34,932 nucleotides of DNA from contig LSNO01000063.1 in the NCBI GenBank assembly GCA_002082305.1, positions 1-34,932 of the forward strand, written 5' to 3'. Within the stretch, counting starts at the first letter, position 1; every line of letters starts with the position of its first letter. A program made the position numbers and the translations under genes. The stretch is from SAR324 cluster bacterium SAR324-CTD7B (lineage in GTDB: Bacteria; SAR324; NAC60-12). The notes under the pieces are model-generated. The model was not told the DNA's origin, searched no databases, and worked only from the letters and a program-made list of their open reading frames with translations. Below are positions 18,402-28,337 of this stretch, piece by piece.

Positions 18402-19415
18402 TCAAATCTTTTTGGCAGTCTCTGTTTTTGATTTAAGAGTTTGCTTTATTTGTGCTTTACCGGACTTAAACTTAAACATAATGTCCCCAACAGTAACTTC
18501 ATCGCCGTCCTGCAGAAAACGTTGATCTATTCGACGTCCGTTAACTGTAGTAGTTTCCTGAATGAGCAGGTTTTGAATCTTCCAGGATGCTCCAACCTTA
18601 TATATTTTTGCGTGCCTCAAGGCCACTTCATCACCTTCAACTATAATATCATTACTATTTGATGATCCTATAGTAATCAGGTTACGTACTAAAGGAATTT
18701 TCTGTGTACTTCCTGAAACTGTTAAAATTGGTGTCATTTTATGAACGGGTCCTTTGGGAATAATTCCAACAATTGGAAGTTGTAAATCTTTACTTGCTGG
18801 ACGGTGAATCGTACCTGCAGGAACTACATGGTTTCGGAAAAGTAAAATCATTTCACCAACATCCAAAACATCGTTATCACACAGAACTGTTCGGTGAGAA
18901 CGTCTTCGATTGATCAGTAGTGCATTCTTGTAGTTCTTGTCTTCAAGTACAAAAGTGTTTTGATGTGGAGTTAGAGTCACCCGGGTTAAATTTGCAGACA
19001 AACGATATTTTTTGCTTGTTTGAATCTGAGTAAGAAACTCCAGTGTTTGTATTTCTGATTTCAGAGGAATGAATGGTTTTCGTTCACCAAGATTGAGAAG
19101 TTGAAAACCCACGCCGGATTGTGTTCCAGCTTTCGGTTTTTGCAGGAACCATAATCCAAACATCGCCAAAAGTACTCCTGCAAATATCAGAAGCGACTCT
19201 ATAAGAGTCAGACTGGGGGTTTCATTAATTTTAAGGAAAAAAGTCTGCGGAAAGAAATATTCCAAAAACGCAGAGTGAAAGCCTTCCCGAATCAGCACAT
19301 TTTGTTCAACGACCTGTTCCGCCGCCGGCAAAGATGTTGATGTGAGGATTCCAATAATTAAAAGTCCAGCGCTATGCACGCAGGCACGAAGACATCGATC
19401 TATTTGTGAGATCAT
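18402..19415 (-). CDS. Membrane protein with C-terminal FHA domain
   Basis: A 337-residue protein with an N-terminal hydrophobic segment (about 15-30, signal peptide or helix) and a second membrane helix at about 70-90. A degenerate FHA-like repeat lies at about 130-205, and a clearer FHA domain at about 250-325 contains ITIGSSNSNDI, a RHA motif and TVNGRRI. In canonical FHA domains an Arg follows IG and a Ser precedes xxH to bind phosphothreonine. Here they are Ser and Ala, so phospho-binding is doubtful. Its ATG overlaps the TGA of the next upstream gene by one base, so the two are translationally coupled. The pair lies directly downstream of ftsAZ, suggesting but not proving a division or envelope role. 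Confidence 0.8.
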   Translation of the reverse strand: MISQIDRCLRACVHSAGLLIIGILTSTSLPAAEQVVEQNVLIREGFHSAFLEYFFPQTFFLKINETPSLTLIESLLIFAGVLLAMFGLWFLQKPKAGTQSGVGFQLLNLGERKPFIPLKSEIQTLEFLTQIQTSKKYRLSANLTRVTLTPHQNTFVLEDKNYKNALLINRRRSHRTVLCDNDVLDVGEMILLFRNHVVPAGTIHRPASKDLQLPIVGIIPKGPVHKMTPILTVSGSTQKIPLVRNLITIGSSNSNDIIVEGDEVALRHAKIYKVGASWKIQNLLIQETTTVNGRRIDQRFLQDGDEVTVGDIMFKFKSGKAQIKQTLKSKTETAKKI

Positions 19416-20290
19416 CAGATTTCATAGTACTGCAGCAGCGCTGTACCAATTTTGATGACATCTCCTTTTTTCATGGATTGTTGATCGACCAGACGATAAT
19501 TCACCAGGACTTCACCTCCTTCGTCTGCATTCTCAATAATGACTTCTTTGCCTTTTTTAAGAATGTTTGCATGAAGGTCACAAACTTCTGCATAACCTTT
19601 CAAAATGAAGTCATTTTGTGAACCATATCCTAAAGTGAATCTATTTTGATCAAGTAGAAATATTTGTCCTTCTTGTTTGCCCGACACAACTCGAATAGCA
19701 AAAGAAGTGGCACGATTTTCAATAATTCCAACAAATAATGAGATGCTGAAACCAACCAGAATCAATCCTAAAAGGTGATCCGGACCAGTCATCTGATACA
19801 GCAGCAATAATTCAAAAATTCCACCTCCGATTGCTCCCCCAATTCCTCCACTAATGATTCGTGGCCTTAAAAAACCAGAACGGGAATGGAACAACTCAGT
19901 GGTTCCAACTAATAATAATCCTAAAAGTGTCCAACTTGCTATACGGCTTAATGCTGGCAAAACCAGCCAAACTTGCAATAATTCGCCGATACTGAAACAA
20001 ATTAGTCCCAGAATCGCTCCAATGAAAGCACCGATAAACATTTTGGACAAAATATGTACCAATTCATAATGGTACCAAAGTGAAACCCTTGCCTGTAGAA
20101 CCATGCCCAGTCCGAGACCGACTAAAGCCCCTTCAAAAATAAACTTATTGAGCCAAATAATATTTAATCCTGATAGTCCTGTAACGGAAAGAGCATCAAA
20201 CGCATGAAACCCGCTTTGCATTAACGTCCAGCTTGCAAGACCTCCTAGAAGACCTAACACTGCATTATGTAAGCTGCGAGTTGATTTCAT
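19415..20290 (-). CDS. Polytopic membrane protein with C-terminal FHA domain
   Basis: A 291-residue protein with about six membrane helices in the first 190 residues (near 8-24, 50-66, 84-104, 118-132, 146-165 and 173-190), many glycine-rich. A C-terminal FHA-like domain (about 198-291) contains FTLGYGSQNDFI, LHANI, VNYRLVDQQ and VIKIGTALL. The phosphothreonine-contact Arg and Ser of canonical FHA domains are replaced (by Tyr and Cys in my alignment). The domain may be a protein-docking module rather than a phosphopeptide reader. The gene is 225 bp downstream of ftsZ on the same strand and coupled to the following FHA gene. No kinase or phosphatase gene is in the window. Confidence 0.8.
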   Translation of the reverse strand: MKSTRSLHNAVLGLLGGLASWTLMQSGFHAFDALSVTGLSGLNIIWLNKFIFEGALVGLGLGMVLQARVSLWYHYELVHILSKMFIGAFIGAILGLICFSIGELLQVWLVLPALSRIASWTLLGLLLVGTTELFHSRSGFLRPRIISGGIGGAIGGGIFELLLLYQMTGPDHLLGLILVGFSISLFVGIIENRATSFAIRVVSGKQEGQIFLLDQNRFTLGYGSQNDFILKGYAEVCDLHANILKKGKEVIIENADEGGEVLVNYRLVDQQSMKKGDVIKIGTALLQYYEI

Positions 20291-20515
20291 AAGTAAAATA
20301 CTAAATGAAAAATTAATTTTAGAACCACTAATTCAATCAAAATAAATTAGCAACTCTTCTCTAAAAAAACTTGGAAAAATATGTCTGAAGCCGACAGGTA
20401 ATTACTCACGGTTGGTACTTGTGTTGTTTCAAAAATATCTATATAATCTGCTAACCGCTCAGTTTTCAGCCTCAGGTGCTAGAATAATGTGAAACAAATA
20501 GAACTACAAGTTATT

Positions 20516-22297
20516 TTATTGGCGTGGTCGATTTGACCATCTTCTTCTCAGAAAAGTAGGAATGTCTAAATTTTGATAAAATGCGGGATTTTCCGTTTGA
20601 TTTGCCCACTCAGGTATCAGCGGGCTTGTCTCAACGGGGTTGGTTTCAGTATCATTTTCATTTTCTGAAGTGACATTAGAAACTGAAAAAGAGTGTGTCT
20701 CATTTGATTCATTATCATTCAGTTTTGTTGACACTCCTGAAAAACCATGGATGGAATAGTTTTCTGCATCAATGTCTGTAGAAGAATGATCTATTGCTAA
20801 ATCTTCAAATGTGCCTGACTCAACTTCCAGATTTGAATCAGAAAAATTAACAGATTCAACTGTAGAAGTTTCGTTCATCAATGACTCCGGTTCTTCCAAC
20901 TGTTCTTCTTCGCTGTCACTTGAAAGATGTGATGATTCATCTGTTAATGTAATTTCTTCAGTTGTGATAATTTCTTCACTTTCTGTTTCTGATGAATGTA
21001 TAGATATCTGGTGACTTGAAAGTTCTTCCTGATCATCGACTACTGACTCTTCATTTGAGTCTTCAGATTGAGCAGTTGCTGAAAAAGAGCTGTCCTCAGG
21101 ATCACCTTCAACAAAAGCTTTATCATCTGCAGTAATTGATTCAGTTTCTTCAAAGTAATCGTCATCACTGTATGGTTCAATGGAATCATTTTTTTCCAGA
21201 TTAAGTTCAACTTCAGAATTGAACTCTTTCTCATCTGTTTCCGTGTTTATTTGGGAATGTTTATTTGTCACAACAAGTGCATCAAAAGGCATTGCAGGAA
21301 GACCTGGGACGGAAATTTTTTCTGTTGCTTCCTGCTCATCAAAACCCGTTGCAATGACTGTAATCATCATTTGATCTTCAAAATCCGGATTTATTGCAGC
21401 ACCCCAAATTATTTCAGCATCTTTGTGTCCTTGTTCCTTTATGAATGTAGATGCTTCCTCAACCTCCTGCATCCCCATCATCAGTCCTCCTACAACATTA
21501 ATCAATATTCCGCGTGCGCCGTCAATTGTGTTGTCATTCAGCAAAGGGCTATGCAGAGCCTGTTCTGCTGCATGTCTCGCTCTATTTTCCCCTGAGGCAA
21601 GTCCGGTCCCCATAACTGCCTTCCCTTTGTTTGCCATAACAGACCGGACATCTGCAAAATCCAAATTGACCAATCCATCTCTTGTTATTAAATCAGATAT
21701 ACCTTGAACTCCTTGACGAAGCACATCGTCCGCAAATCCAAAGGCCTCGGTCATCGGGGTTCGCCTATTGATGATACTAAATAAATTTTCGTTTGGTACA
21801 ACTATAAGCGTGTCAACATGATCTCTCAATTCAGTTACACCTCCATTTGCGACTTTTCGACGTCGTTTTGCTTCAAAATTAAACGGCAATGTCACAACAC
21901 CAACAGTAAGGGCTTTCATTTCCTGAGCTACCTGAGCAACTATTGGTGTTCCTCCAGTTCCAGTTCCACCGCCCATGCCTGCGGCCAGGAAAACCATATC
22001 TGCACCTTGAAGGGAATCTCTTATTTGATCAATACTTTCCAACGCAGCATTACGGCCAATTTCCGGTTTAGCACCTGCCCCTAAACCTCGGGAACAATTG
22101 CTGCCAATCTGCAATTTCTGAGGAGCAAGTGATTTACGTAAATCTTGTAAATCTGTATTTGCTACAACAAAATCTACCCCTTGAACACCCGATTGTATCA
22201 TGCGATTGACGGCATTGCCGCCCCCGCCGCCTACACCGACAACTTTTATTTTCGGTAAATCGTCACGGACGGGTTGGATATCAGAAAAATTTAGCAT
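20516..22297 (-). CDS. ftsZ: Cell division GTPase FtsZ with a very long C-terminal linker
   Basis: A 593-residue tubulin-like GTPase that forms the Z ring. The globular core (about 1-325) has [16 protein letters not shown] (18-33), the tubulin signature GGGTGTG (109-115) and the T7 synergy loop NLDFADV (211-217). From about 345 to 575 the sequence is a low-complexity linker very rich in Glu, Asp, Ser and Thr, about 230-250 residues long. It ends in a canonical C-terminal peptide, [10 protein letters not shown] (578-587), the docking site for FtsA and other partners, followed by a basic tail. Most FtsZ proteins are about 380-400 residues with linkers near 50. An AGGGAG ribosome site precedes the ATG. 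ftsA is 57 bp upstream. Confidence 0.98.
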   Translation of the reverse strand: MLNFSDIQPVRDDLPKIKVVGVGGGGGNAVNRMIQSGVQGVDFVVANTDLQDLRKSLAPQKLQIGSNCSRGLGAGAKPEIGRNAALESIDQIRDSLQGADMVFLAAGMGGGTGTGGTPIVAQVAQEMKALTVGVVTLPFNFEAKRRRKVANGGVTELRDHVDTLIVVPNENLFSIINRRTPMTEAFGFADDVLRQGVQGISDLITRDGLVNLDFADVRSVMANKGKAVMGTGLASGENRARHAAEQALHSPLLNDNTIDGARGILINVVGGLMMGMQEVEEASTFIKEQGHKDAEIIWGAAINPDFEDQMMITVIATGFDEQEATEKISVPGLPAMPFDALVVTNKHSQINTETDEKEFNSEVELNLEKNDSIEPYSDDDYFEETESITADDKAFVEGDPEDSSFSATAQSEDSNEESVVDDQEELSSHQISIHSSETESEEIITTEEITLTDESSHLSSDSEEEQLEEPESLMNETSTVESVNFSDSNLEVESGTFEDLAIDHSSTDIDAENYSIHGFSGVSTKLNDNESNETHSFSVSNVTSENENDTETNPVETSPLIPEWANQTENPAFYQNLDIPTFLRRRWSNRPRQ

Positions 22298-22354
22298 GTT
22301 TGCTCCCTTTGGTTGTTATATAGAAATCATGTTTGATATTGACCTGTCAAAAAA

Positions 22355-23596
22355 CTAAAAAAAATCTTGCATCCAATCTTTCATACGTCTGGATACTTTA
22401 TGAAATAAATTTGTGTCATCACCTACAAAATTCAATTTTCCTTGATTGCTTGTTATTCCGTAACGTACAAGTCCTACACTGGTTGCATATTTCGGTGAAT
22501 AAATCATTTCACGTAAACCAGCAATATTTTCCGGATATCCCACCCGTACCGGCAAATTCAAAACTTGAGAAGCCAGTCGGTCTGCACCCGGCATAATACA
22601 GGTTCCACCCGTAATAACTACACCTGATGCCATCAATGTATGAAAGTGGGTCTTCTCAATTTCATGTGTAATCAATTCAAATATTTCCCTAAAACGATCT
22701 TCGATGATACTTGCCAACACTCGTTTTTTCATGGTGCGGTTATTTCTCCCGCCTACGCTGGGGACATCAATCATTTCGTCTTCTTTCACCATGGAGGACA
22801 TCGCCACACCAAAATTATGTTTAATTTCCTCTGCTTCATGTAAAGGTGCACCTAAACCGATGGCAATATCGTGTGTCAAATGATTGCCGCCCAATGCCAA
22901 AACAGCCGTGTGGACAATGCTGCCTTCTGAATAAATAGTGACGTCTGTTGTACCTCCGCCAATATCAACCAGTACCACTCCGACCTCCTGTTCATCAGGA
23001 CTGAGGACTGCCTGACTTGAGGACAAAGGTTCCAGTACAATGTCCTCTACATCCAGTCCGGACTGATTGCAGCATTTAATAATATTTTGTGCAGAGGTGA
23101 CTGAACCAGTAACAATGTGAACATTTACCTCTAAACGTGCTGCAGCCATGCCAAGAGGGTTTTGAACGCCATCCTGGTCATCAACAATGAATTCCTGGGG
23201 GAGTATGTGCAGCACTTCTCTATCATTGGGAATCAATACTTGGGCTGCGTCAATGACACGACGTATGTCTTCATCAGTAACAATACGGTTATGATAAACA
23301 GTGACCATACCTCTGCTGTTTTGTCCCCTGATATGATGTCCTGCAATGCCAGCAAAGACGGAACGAATCTGGGCTCCACACATTAATTCACATTCTTCTA
23401 CTGCCTTTTTGATTGCCTTGACTGTCTTTTCAATATTGACGACGACACCCTTACGTAACCCGTCTGATTTTGCTGTACCGACTCCAACAACATTCAATGC
23501 TTCAATGTCATCACCTTCAACTGCAATTGCACATATTTTTGTGGTTCCAATATCAAGTCCTACGGTCAAGTTATTGTTTTTAGAGTTCGACGGCAT
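22355..23596 (-). CDS. ftsA: Cell division actin-like ATPase FtsA
   Basis: A 413-residue actin-fold protein that tethers FtsZ to the membrane and recruits later division proteins. Phosphate-1 motif DIGTTK is at 15-20 and phosphate-2 motif DIGGGTTDVT at 211-220. The last residues (RRMKDWMQDFF) form the amphipathic membrane-targeting helix of FtsA. A GAGGAG ribosome site lies 5 nt before the ATG at 23596. ftsQ, normally immediately upstream, is absent. A 211-bp non-coding gap and then a small lipoprotein gene precede it. It is co-transcribed with ftsZ. Confidence 0.97.
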   Translation of the reverse strand: MPSNSKNNNLTVGLDIGTTKICAIAVEGDDIEALNVVGVGTAKSDGLRKGVVVNIEKTVKAIKKAVEECELMCGAQIRSVFAGIAGHHIRGQNSRGMVTVYHNRIVTDEDIRRVIDAAQVLIPNDREVLHILPQEFIVDDQDGVQNPLGMAAARLEVNVHIVTGSVTSAQNIIKCCNQSGLDVEDIVLEPLSSSQAVLSPDEQEVGVVLVDIGGGTTDVTIYSEGSIVHTAVLALGGNHLTHDIAIGLGAPLHEAEEIKHNFGVAMSSMVKEDEMIDVPSVGGRNNRTMKKRVLASIIEDRFREIFELITHEIEKTHFHTLMASGVVITGGTCIMPGADRLASQVLNLPVRVGYPENIAGLREMIYSPKYATSVGLVRYGITSNQGKLNFVGDDTNLFHKVSRRMKDWMQDFF

Positions 23597-23807
23597 CCAT
23601 GCTCCTCGTCTTTAAATTTTCGTACTAATTGCAGAAATTATGAATGAAAATAATGAAACTACCTTTGGGTGCAATTTACTGTCCATGTTAAAACTGCATT
23701 CAGACAAGGTTTTAATGATTTTCATAGAAGTGAATATTTTCTTTATTTCTCTATAACATTTTATCGTATAAAATAAGTTGTTAATATAAGCTAATATTTT
23801 CAATTAT

Positions 23808-24140
23808 TTACCTTGAATAAGAACACGTTGTTTGATCAATCAGTGTGTTTTTTCCAACTGAACAAGGTGCATTTCTAAAGCGATAAGTTCCGCAAAAATA
23901 TCCAGCATCTTCCAAACTTGTACTTATTTCTTCAAGTGCTGCTGTGCGCCCGTCATTATTCAGGGGGTAAATTTTACCCAATAAAACCATGAAACGATTT
24001 GTATTTCTGGAACTTACAGCTCGACATATCCTTTGTAACTCAAGACGTTGATCCATGGGATACACATACCTTCGCTCTTGGCTACATCCAACTGAAATAA
24101 GGATAAACAGCCCTGTTAAACATCTTAACAGCAATTCCAT
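23808..24140 (-). CDS. Small putative lipoprotein of unknown function
   Basis: A 110-residue protein with a hydrophobic N terminus followed by SVGC at 16-19. This is an imperfect lipobox (Ser rather than Leu at -3), so Cys19 would be the lipidated residue. The mature part is hydrophilic and has three further cysteines (about residues 83, 92 and 105), which could form a disulphide. I recognise no family. It sits between trkA and ftsA on the same strand, where ftsQ would lie in a classical dcw cluster, but it does not resemble FtsQ. Confidence 0.55.
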   Translation of the reverse strand: MELLLRCLTGLFILISVGCSQERRYVYPMDQRLELQRICRAVSSRNTNRFMVLLGKIYPLNNDGRTAALEEISTSLEDAGYFCGTYRFRNAPCSVGKNTLIDQTTCSYSR

Positions 24141-24230
24141 TGAAATAGTATATACCCATTCATTGTATATTGGTAGGATTATATGAAAATAATTATTAAA
24201 AAGTTTGAGGGGGTATTAAAACTAATTATT

Positions 24231-25619
24231 TCAATTAAATAACTGTCTTACTTTTTTTAGTTGATGTGAGGAACAAACGGCAACTACACGGTTGTGAGGT
24301 TGTACTTGAGTTGAACCCACAGCGACTTTCCAAACTCCATCCTGCTCAACACCTCCAATCAAAATACTATGCTGACGAAAGTAACTCGCCAATTTTTTCA
24401 AAGGCTTACGTGCAATTTCCGAGCCGGGTCCTGCTTTCAGTTCAACAACTTCCGCATCTACTCCATGCAGATGGGCCACTGACAAGAGTTCATTTCTGCG
24501 GATAAATTTGAGGATTTCGTTGGCCGCAGAAATTTTTGCGTTGAGAGCTATATCCAATCCAATTGTAGATGCTAAAACAAGGTAGTCCTCCTTGTTAACC
24601 AACGCAATTGTCTTACCGTGACCAGCCTGAAGATCACGATTATTTCGATTCATCAAATGTTTGGCCAAAAGACAGCTGATTATATTTGTTTCATTATCTC
24701 CAGTTGTCGCGATGAAAGATTCGGTAGAATCAAGTCCTGACATAACAAGTAAATTTGCGTCTGTGCCATCACCATGAATAACCTCTGTATTTTTCAAGTC
24801 AGATGCAAGTTCGTCCGCACGATTCTGGTTATTTTCGATGAGCTTTATCTCCACTTCTTTTTCCAGCAGTTGTGCTACTCTACTTCCTACCAGGCCGCCT
24901 CCGAGAATCATCATATGTTCAATATTTTTATGTTCAATTTTCATCATATCCATCAGCGGCATCATATCCTCCGTACGTGCCATAATGAAAACCTGATCCA
25001 GTGGTCTAATCTGTTCATCAGCCTGAGGAATAATAGTTGAAATTCCGCGGGCAATCGCCATCACCCTGAAATTGTATTCTGAATGTGTTGCTGAAAGTTC
25101 TTTTGGTGTTTTAAACAGCAAAGGGGAATCTTCATTTATTCGCATGGCAAGCACACGCATATTTCCGTCACCAACAGGAGTTAGGTCATTGCATGATGCT
25201 CGCTGCACCAGTCGAAAAATCTCCTGTGCTACCAATTCTTCCGGATGTACGATTAAATCAATCTTCAGGTCTTCCGGAGATAAAATACTTCCATCCATTA
25301 AATCAATAGAACGCGTCCGGACAATTTTTCGCTCAATGCCAAATCTGTCAGCAATTAAGGAAGACAACATATTAGTGGAATCATCATTTGTGGCAGCAAT
25401 CATTAGACCCATATCCTGTGCATGAGCCTCACGCCAACTTGAAAGCTGCATGGCATTCCCACATATCAAACGGGCGTCCAGTGACTCTGCTGCTGCTTCA
25501 AGTAATTCAGAATCGGATTCGATTACAGTTACCGGATAACCTTCATGGACCAATCGTTGAGCGAGGTGCATTCCCACTCCGCCAATTCCAAGGATAAGCG
25601 TATTTTCGTCTTTAGACAT
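24231..25619 (-). CDS. trkA: Trk potassium transporter NAD-binding subunit TrkA
   Basis: A 462-residue cytoplasmic protein with two tandem RCK units, each a Rossmann NAD-binding half plus a TrkA-C half. The first Rossmann loop is GIGGVGMHLA (11-20). The second is GGGLVGSRVAQ (240-250), followed by acidic LIEN at the end of β2. It gates the Trk/Ktr potassium channel subunit (TrkH/TrkG), which is not encoded here. Full-length TrkA has about 458 residues, so this is complete. Its ATG is 2 bp after the TGA of the PRPP synthetase gene, so translation is probably coupled. Confidence 0.95.
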   Translation of the reverse strand: MSKDENTLILGIGGVGMHLAQRLVHEGYPVTVIESDSELLEAAAESLDARLICGNAMQLSSWREAHAQDMGLMIAATNDDSTNMLSSLIADRFGIERKIVRTRSIDLMDGSILSPEDLKIDLIVHPEELVAQEIFRLVQRASCNDLTPVGDGNMRVLAMRINEDSPLLFKTPKELSATHSEYNFRVMAIARGISTIIPQADEQIRPLDQVFIMARTEDMMPLMDMMKIEHKNIEHMMILGGGLVGSRVAQLLEKEVEIKLIENNQNRADELASDLKNTEVIHGDGTDANLLVMSGLDSTESFIATTGDNETNIISCLLAKHLMNRNNRDLQAGHGKTIALVNKEDYLVLASTIGLDIALNAKISAANEILKFIRRNELLSVAHLHGVDAEVVELKAGPGSEIARKPLKKLASYFRQHSILIGGVEQDGVWKVAVGSTQVQPHNRVVAVCSSHQLKKVRQLFN

Positions 25620-25621
25620 AT

Positions 25622-26851
25622 TCAGATTGTCAACTCGTATTGTTGAACTCGGGACTTGTTATGCAGAGGATTTTTTGTTGAGAGGTCAACTTCGTAAAAG
25701 TCGTCAGATTGAGTAACAGAATTGATTCCATATATTTCATCCGGATACCTGGCTTCTTCCAGACAATGTCTAATTGCATTGGCAATCCATTTTTCAATTT
25801 TCAAGACCACAATTTTCTTACGAAGACGTCCCTGAATGTCACGATTAAGAACACTGGGAATTGTGTTGCTCGTTATGAATTGATTCAGGTGAGGAGAATT
25901 CAGGTTTTCACGAGCTTCCGGAGAGATTGTTGAATGTGTGCTGTAGAAAAAGATATTTGCAGGTCGGCAACTTTTTGACTCTGAAATAGCATTGATATTT
26001 GCCGCAATTGTTCCACCTGTACGTACCATATCATCGAGAATAAAAATATCTTTGCCTTTCAGCAACTCTACATCTTCGCTTAAATCAACTTTCACGTCTC
26101 GTTGACCCATGCGTGTTTTTTTGAAAGTCACCAAAACAGAGTTATGAAGGCCCGTAAATTCTCTCACACGTTTAACAAAATCGACCGCTCCCTCGTCTGG
26201 TGCAACAAATCCTACATGTTCTCCATAATTCCAAAGCCGGACCAGTCCAGAACGGAGAATATAGTTGGCAATGAGTGGCGAAATGTCCAAATTCAGGAAA
26301 ACTGGAATTTTGTGGGAATTGCCAGTTGGATAAACTTTTTGATATATATTCCGCATCACATCAGGTTTATGGTTGTGAACAGTCATCACCGAATCAACCC
26401 CGGATGTTTTCAGCAGTTGCGCATACATTTCTGCAGAACAAGGTTGTCCTACAAATTTTTCACGTGAAGCAAAATCGGAAACTTGCGGATGGTCCAGCGT
26501 TCTTGGTCCACGGTCCTGGGCTGAATAAAATAAATCCGGTTCAACCAAAGCAACAAACTCTGCTCCGTTCTCCTTTGCTGCAGATGCAATTAAATAATTC
26601 CTCATTGCCAGTTCATTTCGCGAATAATACGCAGAATGAGTTGACACGATATAAACTGATTTGCCCTTTAGTCCATGTCCCAAAGTTTCTTCTGTAACAT
26701 GATCCTGTAAAAATCTTGGGCAAAACTCATTGTTTATAAATGATTTCAGGGCGATCAAATCAGAAATATCAATTTCCTGAGAATGCGCATAGCCGACTCC
26801 AAGCGCAAAAGATTCGTCACTGACGTTTGATACAATGATATTCTTGTTCAC
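25622..26851 (-). CDS. Divergent, long ribose-phosphate pyrophosphokinase (PRPP synthetase) homologue
   Basis: A 409-residue phosphoribosyltransferase-fold protein, about 95 residues longer than ordinary Prs. YSAQDR (109-114) matches the ATP-binding YxRQDR region. KKTR (244-247) lies where the catalytic flexible loop KRR is. DDMVRTGGTI (273-282) is the PRPP loop, but with Arg where Prs usually has Asp (DDMIDTGGT). The metal-binding 'DLHA' region reads TVHNHKPD, retaining one His. It probably makes PRPP from ribose-5-phosphate and ATP, but these changes leave the activity open. The start is a GTG at 26851 without a visible ribosome site. It is between proS (46 bp upstream) and trkA (2 bp downstream). 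Confidence 0.8.
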   Translation of the reverse strand: MNKNIIVSNVSDESFALGVGYAHSQEIDISDLIALKSFINNEFCPRFLQDHVTEETLGHGLKGKSVYIVSTHSAYYSRNELAMRNYLIASAAKENGAEFVALVEPDLFYSAQDRGPRTLDHPQVSDFASREKFVGQPCSAEMYAQLLKTSGVDSVMTVHNHKPDVMRNIYQKVYPTGNSHKIPVFLNLDISPLIANYILRSGLVRLWNYGEHVGFVAPDEGAVDFVKRVREFTGLHNSVLVTFKKTRMGQRDVKVDLSEDVELLKGKDIFILDDMVRTGGTIAANINAISESKSCRPANIFFYSTHSTISPEARENLNSPHLNQFITSNTIPSVLNRDIQGRLRKKIVVLKIEKWIANAIRHCLEEARYPDEIYGINSVTQSDDFYEVDLSTKNPLHNKSRVQQYELTI

Positions 26852-26897
26852 AAAAATTTGAATGGTTTAAGATTTTCTTCGGTTTTTTGCATGCTCT

Positions 26898-28337
26898 TCA
26901 GTAAGCAATTGCAAACAGTGCCTCTTGTTCAGAGGGCTTACCGGTTACCATACATTTTCCTGTCTCAGATCTATCCTCAAGTGGGAGACAACGGATAGTC
27001 GCCTTTGTTTCCTGTTTTATTTTTGCTTCAATTTCCTTTGAACCGTCCCAGTGCGCAAAAATGAATCCACCTTCATCAGCAATAATTTCCTTAAATTCTT
27101 CATAACTTGCAGCAGTCCGGGTATTGGTTTGTCTATAGTCCAGGGCACGTTGAAACAAGTTGTCTTGTATCCTTTCCAACAACTCTACAATATGTTCAGA
27201 AATGTTTTCAAGCGGTACTGCACTTTTTTCTCTTACATCCCTTCTCACTACCATTGCCGACTGCTTTTTTACGTCGCGCGGACCAACTTCAACCCTCACC
27301 GGTACACCCTGCTGAATCCAGTGAAAAAACTTGTCTGAAGGCCGCAGGTTGTCACGAGTATCAATTTTTATCTGGAGCTTATCAATTTTCTCATTGAGGC
27401 TGTTTGAAATTTTTTCTGCAAACTCAAATGTTTGAACACGTTCCTGATCATTATTAAAGATAGGCACAATTACTACTTGAATGGGAGCAATTTTTGGCGG
27501 AATAATTAAACCGTCATCATCACTATGTGTCATAATCAAACCGCCGATCATTCGTGTTGATACACCCCAGCTGGTTGTCCAAACATGTTTTCGATTATTG
27601 TTTCGATCAAGATAATCAATCTCAAATGCTTTTGCGAAATTTTGACCCAAATTATGTGAAGTTCCGGATTGCAGGGCTTTACCGTCCTGCATCATTGCTT
27701 CAATTGAATACGTAGCCAGTGCTCCAGGAAATTTTTCGGCTTCAGATTTTAAACCTGTAATCACAGGAATCGCCAAATATTCTTCCTGAAAAATACGGTA
27801 GATTTCCAACATCCGCAATGTTTCTTCCTGGGCTTCATCGGCAGTTTCATGAGCTGTGTGACCTTCCTGCCAAAGGAACTCTGAGGTACGCAAAAATAAA
27901 CGGGTGCGCATTTCCCAGCGCATCACATTGCACCACTGATTGATCAACACCGGAAGATCACGATAACTTTGAATCCACTGCGAATACATGTGACCAACTA
28001 CTGTCTCAGAAGTTGGACGTATCATTAGCGGTTCTTCCAGTTCTTTTCCGCCTCCATGCGTAACGACCGCACATTCAGGACTGAATCCTTCAACATGCTC
28101 GGCTTCACGCTCCATAAAATGTTTGGGAATCAATAAAGGGAACGAGGCATTGACATGACCTGTTTCTTTGAACATGCGGTCCAGACGAGACTGCATAGCT
28201 TCCCAAATGGCATAGCCCGTGGGACGAATCACCATACAGCCTTTTACCGGCGCATAATCGGCAAGCTGCCCTGCTGCAATCACATCGAGATACCACTTGG
28301 AGTAGTCTTCTTTGCGAGATGTAATATTTTTTGCCAT
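26898..28337 (-). CDS. proS: Prolyl-tRNA synthetase, archaeal/eukaryote-like (type 3)
   Basis: A 479-residue class II synthetase that charges tRNA-Pro. With the ATG at 28337 it begins [20 protein letters not shown], the usual start of this type. The frame is open for 44 codons further, but that stretch is unrelated. RPTSET (107-112) binds proline/ATP, and motif 2 (VMRWEMRTR...[10 protein letters not shown], split around 138-163) is intact. The bacterial-type editing (INS) domain between motifs 2 and 3 is missing. The protein ends in Tyr (AIAY), as is typical of the archaeal/eukaryote-like form. It is the first gene of the minus-strand run with prs and trkA. Confidence 0.95.
   Translation of the reverse strand: MAKNITSRKEDYSKWYLDVIAAGQLADYAPVKGCMVIRPTGYAIWEAMQSRLDRMFKETGHVNASFPLLIPKHFMEREAEHVEGFSPECAVVTHGGGKELEEPLMIRPTSETVVGHMYSQWIQSYRDLPVLINQWCNVMRWEMRTRLFLRTSEFLWQEGHTAHETADEAQEETLRMLEIYRIFQEEYLAIPVITGLKSEAEKFPGALATYSIEAMMQDGKALQSGTSHNLGQNFAKAFEIDYLDRNNNRKHVWTTSWGVSTRMIGGLIMTHSDDDGLIIPPKIAPIQVVIVPIFNNDQERVQTFEFAEKISNSLNEKIDKLQIKIDTRDNLRPSDKFFHWIQQGVPVRVEVGPRDVKKQSAMVVRRDVREKSAVPLENISEHIVELLERIQDNLFQRALDYRQTNTRTAASYEEFKEIIADEGGFIFAHWDGSKEIEAKIKQETKATIRCLPLEDRSETGKCMVTGKPSEQEALFAIAY

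Noticed and set aside
23612..23803. 63-codon open frame upstream of ftsA
   Set aside because: Low-complexity Ile/Lys-rich translation typical of AT-rich non-coding DNA; overlaps the likely ftsA leader.
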